From Nioella aestuarii (lineage in GTDB: Bacteria > Pseudomonadota > Alphaproteobacteria > Rhodobacterales > Rhodobacteraceae): 64,000 nt of DNA. The position numbers and the translations under genes are program-made. The DNA lies in assembly GCF_050896395.1 (NCBI RefSeq), contig NZ_JBPBBA010000006.1, positions 62,001 through 126,000 of the forward strand. Reading direction: 5' to 3'. Numbering within the stretch: position 1 is the first letter of the stretch; every line of letters starts with the position of its first letter. Positions 37,101 through 45,045 of this stretch are shown here, piece by piece. The notes under the pieces are model-generated. The model ran no database searches and had not been told where the DNA came from. It saw only the letters and a program-made list of their open reading frames with translations.

Positions 37101-38741
37101 GCAGATCACACTGTCACGCTGATGCTGCATTCCTACCTTGCGCAGGACCGCGAGGAGGCGAGAGAGGTCGCGCGTGGTCCTATGAAGGATTATCTGCGTT
37201 CGGCCGCCGGGTTGATCAAACAGTTTGCCTGGGCCTTCCCGGCGTTCAAGAAACCCAAGGGCGTAAACAATCCGATGCAGCTCGACCTTGGGGTGCTGTC
37301 AGAGGAAGAGCTGGAAGCGATCCTCGATTTCGCGTTCGAGCGCTATTTCAACGATAGCGGGCTGTTCGGAACCGTTGAGGATGCGCTTGACCGGGTTGAG
37401 CAGTTGAAGCGGATCGGTGTGGATGAGATTGCCTGCCTGATCGACTATGGCATTGAACGGCAAAAGGTCCTTGAGGGGCTGAAGCCGGTGGCCGAGGTGC
37501 TGAAGCGCGCCAATCAGGGTGATGCGCTGGCCGAGGATGACTTCTCCATCGCAGCGCAGATCATTCGCCATGGCGTGACCCATCTGCAATGCACGCCTTC
37601 GATGGCGCGGATGCTGGTCAGCAACGATGAGGCAAAGATGGCCTTGGCCCGCGTAAAACACCTGATGGTGGGCGGCGAGGCGCTGCCTGGGTCTCTGGTG
37701 GCAGAGCTTCAGTCCGCGACAGACGCCCATATCGAAAACATGTATGGCCCGACCGAGACCACGATCTGGTCGACAACCCAGACAGCTACGGGCGGCGAGG
37801 GGATCACGGGCGTCGGCACGCCAATTGCCAACACGCAGGTCTATGTACTTGACGAGGCGATGCAGCCGGTTCCCATCGGTGTGCCGGGAGAGCTTTACAT
37901 AGGCGGAGAGGGTGTAGCGCGCGGATACTGGCAGCGGCCGGACCTGACGGCAGATCGCTTTCTGGACGATCCGTTCAAATCCGGCAACCGCGTCTATCGC
38001 ACTGGAGACCTGGTGCGCTGGCGCGCCGATGGCGGGCTCGATTTCCTTGGACGGGCGGATCATCAGATCAAGCTGCGTGGATACCGGATCGAGATGGGAG
38101 AGATCGAGACCCAAATCGACGCGGTGCCAGGGGTGCGCCAATCCGTTGTGATTCCACGCGAGGACACACCGGGCAATGTTCAGCTTGTGGGCTATTACCT
38201 GGAAACGGCGCCGGTTGATCCCGCCAAGATCCGTGATCATTTGGCGGCAGAACTGCCGGCGCATATGGTGCCCGCGCATTTCGTCCGGCTTGATGCCTTT
38301 CCGTTGACACCGAACAAGAAAATCGACCGCAAGGCGCTGCCCGCGCCACGCGCCCGTGCAGTGACGCCCACCAATGTCACTCCGATCACGCAATCAGCCA
38401 GCACCGCAGGCCGTATCGCCGCGATCTGGACAAAGATACTGGGCGTCGAAGGCATCGGCCCGCAGGATCATTTCTTCGATCTTGGTGGCCATTCGCTTCT
38501 GGCGGTGCAGGCGCATCGCGATATTCGGGCGGAGCTCGGGGCGGATCGGCTCTCGATCACCGATATCTTCCGCTTCCCGGTGCTGTCCGCTCTGGCGGCC
38601 GAGGTCGACCGGCTGGTTCGTGGCGACACGACTGAACCTGAAACACCCAAACCGGCCAGCACGCCTGATCGGGCGATCAACCGGGCCGAGGCAATGTCTC
38701 GTCGTCGCCAGATGCGCGCCGCCAGAGCGGGAAGGGGATAA
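34176..38741 (+). CDS. NRPS: formyltransferase - degenerate C - A(monooxygenase insert) - PCP
   Basis: A 1521-residue synthetase. Residues 1-200 are a methionyl-tRNA-formyltransferase-like domain with Asn92, His94 and Asp130 in place. About 300-510 resemble the C-terminal half of a condensation domain, without HHxxxDG. The adenylation domain starts near 523 (A3 YTSGSTGRPKG at 671-681, A4 SFDIS at 715-719), is interrupted at about 753-1115 by a luciferase-like FMN monooxygenase (MupA/Atu3671 type), and resumes with A5 YGPTETT at 1190-1196 through A10 NKKIDRKAL. PCP Ser1440 (LGGHSLL). My alignment to PheA gives a code near D-I-L-Q-M-G-M-I-W-K, close to the glycine code. No thioesterase. AGGAG precedes the ATG four bases after the glycosyltransferase stop. 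Confidence 0.95.
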   Translation: MAQFSSLIIGHDTLALNCAKMLAGAGHPIRAVVSRCPDFRAWAKAEGLPLIEPGENLKDRLQDIEFEWILSIANLDIIPADVLALAREGAVNFHDGPLPAYAGLNAPVWALLNGETSHGVTWHRIEGGVDEGNILSQRSVEIAPGETALTLNTKCYAAALDSFSEVIAALSEGRAEGTQQDLSRRSYYARNSRPNAGGLVDITLSISEITGLVHALDHGDYWNPLTCPKLDTGTEILLVGDAERADGTGVPGTVLEVTGGTATIAVADGAVRFGRFRAADGAPVILADHLGAGHQLPTDQNRAGITEAMAAVAPSDPFWRKRLEAMVPASFAFHPGSGSGKATRRVVLPDGVNARQALARFAMLALRKGEGEAVDLALQMPTAMPGYITPWVPVTIDPDGNLEEAEQRFTARIDAARAKGPFATDLPARIPGMSGLTVPAFAIGHDPVPGAALTLSEDGQTLMADTAQVTEPELDLIAARLEHVLTADPATPVAELSIVPDCERQKLIHDWNATDTDYDRAHCIHQMFETQAAKTPDATALIFEGEQLTYAQLNTRANRVAHVLAGLGVRRGDLVGLNIRRSADLLIGAIAIHKAGGAYVPLDPDYPADRVALYVEDSGAKVILTEAELTAHLPPHQAQVLEIDRDPRIASAPDTDPDSGVTSEDLAYLIYTSGSTGRPKGVMIEHRNVSNFFTGMDGRIDHESGGVWLAVTSLSFDISVLELFWTLARGFTVVISGDENRTLVSNGRIGQTGRGMDFSLFYWGNDDGVGRDKYAMLLEGATFADQNGFCAVWTPERHFHAFGGPYPNPSVTGAAVAAVTRNLSVRAGSCVAPLHHPARIAEEWAVIDNLTNGRAAIGIASGWQPHDFVLRPENTPPNNKPAMYDAIDKLRALWRGEEVAFPMADGSEHKVITQPRPVSKELAIWVTTAGNPDTWREAGEIGANVLTHLLGQSVDEVGEKIKIYHDALRAGGRNPADHTVTLMLHSYLAQDREEAREVARGPMKDYLRSAAGLIKQFAWAFPAFKKPKGVNNPMQLDLGVLSEEELEAILDFAFERYFNDSGLFGTVEDALDRVEQLKRIGVDEIACLIDYGIERQKVLEGLKPVAEVLKRANQGDALAEDDFSIAAQIIRHGVTHLQCTPSMARMLVSNDEAKMALARVKHLMVGGEALPGSLVAELQSATDAHIENMYGPTETTIWSTTQTATGGEGITGVGTPIANTQVYVLDEAMQPVPIGVPGELYIGGEGVARGYWQRPDLTADRFLDDPFKSGNRVYRTGDLVRWRADGGLDFLGRADHQIKLRGYRIEMGEIETQIDAVPGVRQSVVIPREDTPGNVQLVGYYLETAPVDPAKIRDHLAAELPAHMVPAHFVRLDAFPLTPNKKIDRKALPAPRARAVTPTNVTPITQSASTAGRIAAIWTKILGVEGIGPQDHFFDLGGHSLLAVQAHRDIRAELGADRLSITDIFRFPVLSALAAEVDRLVRGDTTEPETPKPASTPDRAINRAEAMSRRRQMRAARAGRG

Positions 38742-38744
38742 CAC

Positions 38745-39476
38745 ATGTTTGGTGACCTGATTGAAGCCGGTTGGCGCGGCAGTATGCTTGGCTATGGCGA
38801 GGCGCGTGTTGGTGATGGCCATGACTTCTGGCCCGGTGAATCCCGTGCCCTCGCGCGGGCCACCCCGGCCAGGCAAGCCGAATTTGCCGCTGGCCGCGCG
38901 GCGGCCCGTCAGGCTTTTCGTGCCATCGGCATGGTGCCCTATGCGATCCCGATGGGGGCAGATCGGGCGCCGGTTTGGCCAAATGGCATCGTCGGATCCA
39001 TCACCCATCACGAAGGCCGGTGCATGGCGGTCATCGCGCGTCGATCCGTTTTGGCGGGGCTGGGGCTGGACCTCGCCGCGCTTGATCCGCTGGCCGAGGA
39101 TCTGTGGCCGGCGGTTTTAACCGAGGTCGACCGCAACTGGTTGTCTATGCAAGAAAAATCCCTGCGTGGCGGCTATGCGCAAGTGATCTTTTCCGCCAAG
39201 GAAGCCACCTACAAGGCGCTCTATCCGCAATCGCGCCGGGTGGTTGGGTTTGATGCCATGGACATCGTCCCGGACCTTGCAAGAAACCGGTTCACGGCCG
39301 TTCTGCGCATTCCCTTTGGTCCATATCCCGCTGGCAGCAGCCTGCTCGGGCAGGTGTTCTGCCGCGACGGATTGATCTGCACTCTGATGGCCCTGCCAAT
39401 TTCGGGTGAATGTGGCGGGATTGTGGCGAAAAATGCCGAATTGGAAATGCAGTGTTTCCAGCCTGAAACGGTCTAA
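38745..39476 (+). CDS. 4'-phosphopantetheinyl transferase (EntD/Sfp-like)
   Basis: A 243-residue enzyme that would attach phosphopantetheine to the ACP and PCP serines of the two synthases. Motifs are VGSITHHEGRCMAVIAR, GLGLDLA with Mg-ligand Asp109 and FSAKEATYKALYP with Glu153. The usual second acidic residue of G-[IL]-D-x-E reads Ala111. It begins three bases after the NRPS stop, so the cluster carries its own activating enzyme. A 152-base gap without a gene follows. Confidence 0.92.
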   Translation: MFGDLIEAGWRGSMLGYGEARVGDGHDFWPGESRALARATPARQAEFAAGRAAARQAFRAIGMVPYAIPMGADRAPVWPNGIVGSITHHEGRCMAVIARRSVLAGLGLDLAALDPLAEDLWPAVLTEVDRNWLSMQEKSLRGGYAQVIFSAKEATYKALYPQSRRVVGFDAMDIVPDLARNRFTAVLRIPFGPYPAGSSLLGQVFCRDGLICTLMALPISGECGGIVAKNAELEMQCFQPETV

Positions 39477-39628
39477 ACCTTGGAAATTTGACAGAAACTC
39501 ATCTAAACTAGGGCAAGGATATGGCAGCGCGGGGGCGGTTGCCGCCTTTTTTGACCAGCCCGGGTTTCGGGCGTTGATACAAGCCTGCCGTTTGGCACCA
39601 GCAAATTTGATCGGAAGGACTGCCCCCA

Positions 39629-40978
39629 ATGGGTCCGATATCATCAATCTGGGATATCCCGCGCATCATGATCCGTCGGATCTGGGTGATCTTGCTGATC
39701 GTTCTTGTGGGCATTCCTTCTGTGCTTTTCTACGCGCTAAGCCAGCCGCGAGTTTATGAAGCTACGGCCGTGGTCCAGATCGAAGCTGCGCAGGTGGTGG
39801 AACGTCTGACAAGCCAAACCGGGGGCGGCGCAGCCAGCGGCACATTGAATCCGAACAGCGAACTGGAACTGATCGAGCAGCAGCTGATGTCGCGCGATCA
39901 TATCCTGAGTATTCTGGATGAATTTCAGCTGTTCGTGGGAATTCCTTCTGTCACTGAACGCGTGGCTCTTGTGCGCCGCGCAGTGCAGATTGTCGAGTTG
40001 ATCGATCCCGAACAGGCCTGGCGCCCTGATGCGCAGCCTTCGGGCCTGGTGATCACGGTGCGCCTGGACGATCCTGACATTGCCGCTGCAATCGCCAACA
40101 CTTTCCTTGATCGGGTGCTGGAGGAGGCGCAGGAACGCACCTCTGGTCGGACTGCACGGACGCTGGAATTCCTGGTGGCCGAAGAATCGCGCCTGACCGG
40201 TGAAATCGAGGATCTGGAATTCGCGTATTCGGAGTTTCGGCAGGCCAATGCGGGCGCGCTGCCTGCGGCCATCGCCTCGCAACGCACACAGCTATCACGC
40301 CTGGAACAAAGCCGGATCGACATCGAAGAACAGATTATTGAGCTGGAAAGCGAAAGCGGCAGGCTGCTGGCAGAGGCGCGGTTGCGGCAGCAGGAGCTTC
40401 TCAATCAGCGCCTTGGATTGGTGACTGATGCCATAGCCGAGATTCAAGCCGTTCTGGCCACTGCACCGGAAGTGGAACGTCAGACCCATGTCTACGACCG
40501 CCAGCTGGCCCAATTGCAGGAAGAACTTGGCGTCATCACCGAACGCCGGGCACAGGCCGCGATGAACCAGCTTCTGGAAGTCCGCAATCAGGCAGAACGG
40601 TTCGAGGTTCTGGAAACCGCCATTCCGCCGGAATATCCCGTCTCGACCAGCCGCAAGAAACTGGCTCTTGCCGGTGGTGTTATGGTGGCGCTCCTTGCCT
40701 GCGCGGCTGCCTTGACGCTGGAAATCCTCGACGGTCGCCTGCGTAGTGCGCGCCAGTTCGAGAAAGAGCTTGGTGTTCAACCGGTTATCGTCATCCCTAA
40801 CCTGCGCAGCCAGCGTCAGGTCCGTCGGGGGCGGGTGCTTTGGATTGGTGTGGTGACGGCAATTGTTGTCGGGGCTGCCGGATATCTTGGCGGATGGTTC
40901 CGCAACATAGCAGACCGGATGCCGCGGGCGCAGAACCGTCAGCTTGCTGTTGTCATGCGGCGCACGACGCGCAACTGA
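39629..40978 (+). CDS. Wzz/GumC-type chain-length or export protein
   Basis: A 449-residue polysaccharide co-polymerase-like protein. TM1 is at about 17-37, followed by a Wzz domain (ATAVVQIEAAQVVERL), a long periplasmic coiled coil rich in Glu, Gln and Arg (about 160-330), TM2 at about 347-368 and a third hydrophobic segment near 405-427. The PxxP-like VSTSRKKLALAG stretch precedes TM2. Such proteins set chain length or gate export of surface polysaccharide. GGAAGGA lies before the ATG. Its stop abuts the stop of the convergent kinase gene. Confidence 0.87.
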   Translation: MGPISSIWDIPRIMIRRIWVILLIVLVGIPSVLFYALSQPRVYEATAVVQIEAAQVVERLTSQTGGGAASGTLNPNSELELIEQQLMSRDHILSILDEFQLFVGIPSVTERVALVRRAVQIVELIDPEQAWRPDAQPSGLVITVRLDDPDIAAAIANTFLDRVLEEAQERTSGRTARTLEFLVAEESRLTGEIEDLEFAYSEFRQANAGALPAAIASQRTQLSRLEQSRIDIEEQIIELESESGRLLAEARLRQQELLNQRLGLVTDAIAEIQAVLATAPEVERQTHVYDRQLAQLQEELGVITERRAQAAMNQLLEVRNQAERFEVLETAIPPEYPVSTSRKKLALAGGVMVALLACAAALTLEILDGRLRSARQFEKELGVQPVIVIPNLRSQRQVRRGRVLWIGVVTAIVVGAAGYLGGWFRNIADRMPRAQNRQLAVVMRRTTRN

Positions 40979-41890
40979 TCAGCCGCCATAGCCATAGCCG
41001 GGCTCTTCATCCACCTCGGCCTTGTTCATAACGACGCCCAAGATCGGCAGATCGTCGCCAAGACGGCGCTGAACCTCTCGTACGTCGCGCGCGCGGGTTT
41101 CGCCGCCGCCCACGACCAGCAACACACAGTCGATATGCGAGCGAAAGGCCAGCACGTCATCCATCGCAAGGGCAGGGGGCAGATCGTACAAGATCAGGTC
41201 CGCCCCTAGCTCCTCCTGCATTCGGTTCAGGATGGTGGTGGTGTTCGGGTGTTGCAAAAGCTCTGCGGCGAAAGGATCGGTTCGACCATTGACACCAAGC
41301 GCCAGACGATCGCCGATATTCAGCATATTGGGTGCAAAGCTGGACAGGTAGGTGGCAGAGTCTATTTCACCACGCAGAAAATCAGCGGTCCCGGGCATGT
41401 CGCGCAGGCCCAAAATGCGCGCAAGTCCAGGGCGGCGCAGGTCCATGTCGATCAAAGCCGTGCGAAGATCGCTCAGCCGTGACAGGCTGATGGCCAGGTT
41501 GATGGCCGTAAAGCTTTTGCCATTTCCGGGATTGGGTGAGGTGATGCCGATCCGGCTCCAGCCATGTTCCCGCATGGCTTGCACAATGCGGGTCCGCAGC
41601 ACATCGAACGCCCCGTGAACGGGGTCGTGCCGGCTGGCAGTGATCACCAGATTTCGATCGAGTCGGGCGGGTTCCACCGGGATTCGAGGAAGGCGGTCCC
41701 AGATATCGGTTTCAGGGGAACGACCGGCAGGTGCGGGCCTTTCGGGCGTTTGTTCCCCTGCTTCGGTGTCCTGACCCAAAGGCTGATCGGCGGTCAACGC
41801 CTCGCGCAGCCGCCGTTCCAACGCCCGGCGGCGCCGGTCGCTGTCGCTCAGCCCTTTATGGGAGCCGGTAGTGGGGCGGTTACTGCTCAT
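40979..41890 (-). CDS. CpsD/CapB-type P-loop ATPase (BY-kinase-like)
   Basis: A 303-residue cytoplasmic ATPase with Walker A PNPGNGKS, Walker A' ALIDMDLRRPG and Walker B LILYDLPPAL, followed by the MNKAEVDEE region and a short C-terminal GYGYGG. BY-kinases of this group partner with Wzz-like proteins and control polysaccharide assembly by tyrosine phosphorylation; the tail here has only two tyrosines. The N-terminal 60 residues are charged and disordered. It faces the Wzz gene tail to tail (TGATCA) instead of following it. Confidence 0.87.
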   Translation of the reverse strand: MSSNRPTTGSHKGLSDSDRRRRALERRLREALTADQPLGQDTEAGEQTPERPAPAGRSPETDIWDRLPRIPVEPARLDRNLVITASRHDPVHGAFDVLRTRIVQAMREHGWSRIGITSPNPGNGKSFTAINLAISLSRLSDLRTALIDMDLRRPGLARILGLRDMPGTADFLRGEIDSATYLSSFAPNMLNIGDRLALGVNGRTDPFAAELLQHPNTTTILNRMQEELGADLILYDLPPALAMDDVLAFRSHIDCVLLVVGGGETRARDVREVQRRLGDDLPILGVVMNKAEVDEEPGYGYGG

Positions 41891-41982
41891 ACTGTCTCAA
41901 GTCCTGTTTATTGGCCGGAGATCCGGCACTCACTGTTATATAGGCCAAGTTTGGCACAATTAAGCCCCTCGACCGAATTGGC

Positions 41983-44061
41983 TCAGACCCCGAACAGCGC
42001 CTTGGCGTTCAAAGCGCGGCTCAGGAAACGTGCGCGGTCGGCCTCTGGCTGCCATCCGAGCACCCGCTTTGGCTGGCTGTTGTCAAACCGGGCCAGATGC
42101 GCCCGCGACTTCCAGTCCGCAAGCGACGGTCTGACCGCATTGCGCCGTCCAAGCGCATAGCGTTTGAGCGCATATTTCACCCCATCCGCCAGCCACATCG
42201 CCGTCAGATTGCCGGAACTGACCTGCATTCGCGCGCCGAGCTTGTCGTGGATGGCCTCAAAATACTCGCGCCCGGTCAGAAGATGTTCGCCCGTCAGGTT
42301 AAAGCTTCGCCCAATTGCCGCATCACGATCCATCATTGCAATCAGCCCCTCCGACAGGTCGTCGGCCAGCACGAAGGGCAGGATGTTGCGCCCGTTGCCC
42401 CAGAGCTTGACCGCACCCGCGCCGTGCCAGCGTCCGATCCCCCAATGCTGCAATGGCCCGTCGCCGCCCACCACGATGCCGGGGCGCGCGATGACCAGCG
42501 GCAACCCGTCCTGGCGGTGCATCCGCATCAGCCGCCGTTCACATTCGGCCTTTGATCGCGCATAGAGATTGCGCGCCTCGATATCCCCGAAGCCTGTGGC
42601 CTCGGTGATCATCCCGTCGGGGTCTGACATGTCGTAAGAGGCAATGGTGCCGGTATAAACAAGCCGCGACACACCCGCCTGCAACGCAGCTTCACCGATG
42701 CGCACGGCGGTGCCGACATCGTTCTTCAACGCGTCCTCCCACGTGTCATCCATGGATTTCGCAAGGTTATAGACGGTGTGAATACCCTCCATCGCTTCTG
42801 TGATGCCGGCTTTGTCTTCCAAGGAGACGGGGCAGGTTTCCACATGATCGGCAATGTCCGCAAAGGGCCCATGCGCCCCGCGTGACAGCACCCGGACATC
42901 ATGGCCTTCCGCCACCAAAGCCCGCGTCAAGTTACGACCGATATAGCCGGTGCCGCCAATAACCATCACGCCGGGGCGCGGGGTGCCAGTGATGACCGCA
43001 GGCGCGGGCTGAGCCGGGATCAGGGCCAGCGTGTCGTCAATGGCCTGCATGACCGTGATGGCGGCTTCAGGCGAAAATCGCGGATCAGCGCCGCCATAAA
43101 CGGCTCGGTTCATGCCCTGAAAGCTTTGCCCATAGGGGCTGCGACGGTTCAGCGAAGACGTCTGGATCGCTGCATTACGCAGGCCCTCGCGAAGATGCTC
43201 CTTCGCCGCCCCCAGTTGCTTCAGTAGTGGGTTCACCACGAGGTCGGCTGTGTTATCGCGTGTCACGACCAGCGTATCGGCTGCATAGTCTAGCCGCGCC
43301 ATGCCCGATGATCCGCGTAAGGTGACAGACCGATCGTCGATGGTTTCGACCATGGACAGCGTCAGCGTCACGTCCACATCGCCCGCGCGCGCAAGGATGC
43401 GCCAGCTTTGGTCTCGGGTCTCGCCGCCAGGCAGGGAAACGGGTTGGCCGGTGATGGCAGAAAGGATTTCCAGCGGGCCAAACTGATCGACCGCAAAGGA
43501 AAACGGGTGCGGCCCAAGTTCCAACAGCAGGTTCTTTGGCTCTCGCAGCAGCCACAGCCCATAGGGGCCGGAGCGCAAGGGTGCAAGCGGCAGGCACCAG
43601 CTGATCCGCGCCTCTGCGATGCGGCCAAGCTGACCATCCGAAACCATGGCTTTCAGGCTGTCATACCGGGGCAGGCCAAGGAAATTGTGGCCGGGAGAGA
43701 AACGCTTGCCGACACGGGCTGCGGTCTCGGCGATGGAACGCGTCTCGTCGGCAGAAAGGGCCACCGGCTTTTCCACAAGCACATCCAGCCCGCCTTCAAG
43801 GCATTCCACTGCCAGATCGTGGTGCAGATTCGGCGGTGTCAGGATATGTACCGCGTCGCAGACCTGTGCGGCGATCAGGTCGGTGACGGAGGTGAACACC
43901 TGTGCGGAATGTGCTGCTGCCAACCCCTCTGCAGCACCTTGGCTGCGGTCACAGACGGCAGTGATCTCAACACCGGGCGTCGCGCGCAGTGCATCCGCAT
44001 GCCAGCTTGCGATGTAGCCCGCGCCGATGAGGCCGATCCTGATAGGGTGTGATGCACTCAC
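41983..44061 (-). CDS. fusion: Gfo/Idh/MocA oxidoreductase plus NAD epimerase/dehydratase
   Basis: A 692-residue two-domain protein. Residues 1-355 are Gfo/Idh/MocA: NAD motif GLIGAGYIASWHADAL and catalytic-lysine motif EKP at 97-99. From 369 a second NAD site, GGTGYIG, opens an extended SDR/epimerase domain with YARSK as the Tyr-x3-Lys motif. Both would act on nucleotide sugars or glycan precursors; fusion suggests sequential oxidation and epimerisation. GTG start at 44061, with no earlier methionine. It follows the GT2 gene by 12 bases on the same strand. Confidence 0.9.
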   Translation of the reverse strand: MSASHPIRIGLIGAGYIASWHADALRATPGVEITAVCDRSQGAAEGLAAAHSAQVFTSVTDLIAAQVCDAVHILTPPNLHHDLAVECLEGGLDVLVEKPVALSADETRSIAETAARVGKRFSPGHNFLGLPRYDSLKAMVSDGQLGRIAEARISWCLPLAPLRSGPYGLWLLREPKNLLLELGPHPFSFAVDQFGPLEILSAITGQPVSLPGGETRDQSWRILARAGDVDVTLTLSMVETIDDRSVTLRGSSGMARLDYAADTLVVTRDNTADLVVNPLLKQLGAAKEHLREGLRNAAIQTSSLNRRSPYGQSFQGMNRAVYGGADPRFSPEAAITVMQAIDDTLALIPAQPAPAVITGTPRPGVMVIGGTGYIGRNLTRALVAEGHDVRVLSRGAHGPFADIADHVETCPVSLEDKAGITEAMEGIHTVYNLAKSMDDTWEDALKNDVGTAVRIGEAALQAGVSRLVYTGTIASYDMSDPDGMITEATGFGDIEARNLYARSKAECERRLMRMHRQDGLPLVIARPGIVVGGDGPLQHWGIGRWHGAGAVKLWGNGRNILPFVLADDLSEGLIAMMDRDAAIGRSFNLTGEHLLTGREYFEAIHDKLGARMQVSSGNLTAMWLADGVKYALKRYALGRRNAVRPSLADWKSRAHLARFDNSQPKRVLGWQPEADRARFLSRALNAKALFGV

Positions 44062-44073
44062 TTTAAACGTTCC

Positions 44074-45045
44074 TTACTTGTATTCGATGATCTGCATAGA
44101 GCGTCCGCGCAGGCGGCGCAGAGCGAATGTGGTCATACCGATGAGGTTTGGGATTTTGGACAGCGTCAGGAAGCCAGCGAACCGCCACGCAATGCCGGGC
44201 GCAATCCCGTCTCTCAACAGGCCCCGCAAGGCACTTGCATAAGATCCGGCATAGAGCGCAACGACACCCGCCAGAACCCAGATATTCGTGATCAATCCGG
44301 CCAGTGCCACGGCAGGTAGCATCAGGCCGAACACATAGACCCGTGCCCGTTCCCGCGACAGGTGCCCCCCATGCAACGCGCCAAGCTGAGCGAAACCGTG
44401 GCCGTTCCTGACCGAGCGTTTCCACCATTGTGAAAACCGGTGCATGTCGGCGTCATGGGCCGTCATGTTGCGGGGAATGCGAAGCAGTTTGTAACCCGCC
44501 ATGCGCACCCTCAGGCAGAACTCGTCATCCTCAGCCGCGATGACTTGCGGGTTGAATCCGCCTGCCTTTTCGAATGCCATTGTGCGCACCAGCATATCGC
44601 CCCCGCAGGCCACGATTGGCCCCGCCGGTCGATACCATTCATGGTCGCACATGGCGTTGTAGATGCTGTCCTGTGGGTGAATCTCTCGTCGCCAACCGGT
44701 AACGATGCCAAGTCCGGTATCGGCACGCATCACAGACAGAGCCATAGACAACCAGTCGCGCACCATCGCGCAATCGCCGTCGATGAATTGCAGGAACTCT
44801 GGCAGGCCCTCGTCGCGCAGCGCGTCGACGCCGGCATTGCGGGCGCGGGCGGCGGTGAAGGGGATGGACATGTCAAGCTCGACCACTTCAATGCCTTTCG
44901 ACTGCGCATAGAGCACGCTGCGATCGGTTGAGCCGCTATCGACATAGACGATCCGGTCAACAAGACCGATGACCGAGTCGAGCGCGCGTTTCAGGCGGTC
45001 GCCCTCATTGCGGCCGATAAGGATAATTGCAACGGCGTCGTTCAT
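44074..45045 (-). CDS. family 2 glycosyltransferase with C-terminal membrane segments
   Basis: A 323-residue GT-A enzyme. N-terminal IILIGRNEGDRLKRALDSV, RIVYVDSGSTDRS and the DGDCAMVRDW metal site are followed by AAEDDEFCLRVRMAGYK. Three hydrophobic helices near residues 235-300 point to membrane association. It likely adds one sugar to a lipid-linked glycan. Its ATG overlaps the upstream GT4 stop by four bases. Confidence 0.88.
   Translation of the reverse strand: MNDAVAIILIGRNEGDRLKRALDSVIGLVDRIVYVDSGSTDRSVLYAQSKGIEVVELDMSIPFTAARARNAGVDALRDEGLPEFLQFIDGDCAMVRDWLSMALSVMRADTGLGIVTGWRREIHPQDSIYNAMCDHEWYRPAGPIVACGGDMLVRTMAFEKAGGFNPQVIAAEDDEFCLRVRMAGYKLLRIPRNMTAHDADMHRFSQWWKRSVRNGHGFAQLGALHGGHLSRERARVYVFGLMLPAVALAGLITNIWVLAGVVALYAGSYASALRGLLRDGIAPGIAWRFAGFLTLSKIPNLIGMTTFALRRLRGRSMQIIEYK

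Noticed and set aside
39477..39628. Promoter with TTGACA at 39488-39493 before the Wzz-like gene
   Set aside because: No -10 box lies at a usable distance; the nearest candidate, TAAACT, is only ten bases away.
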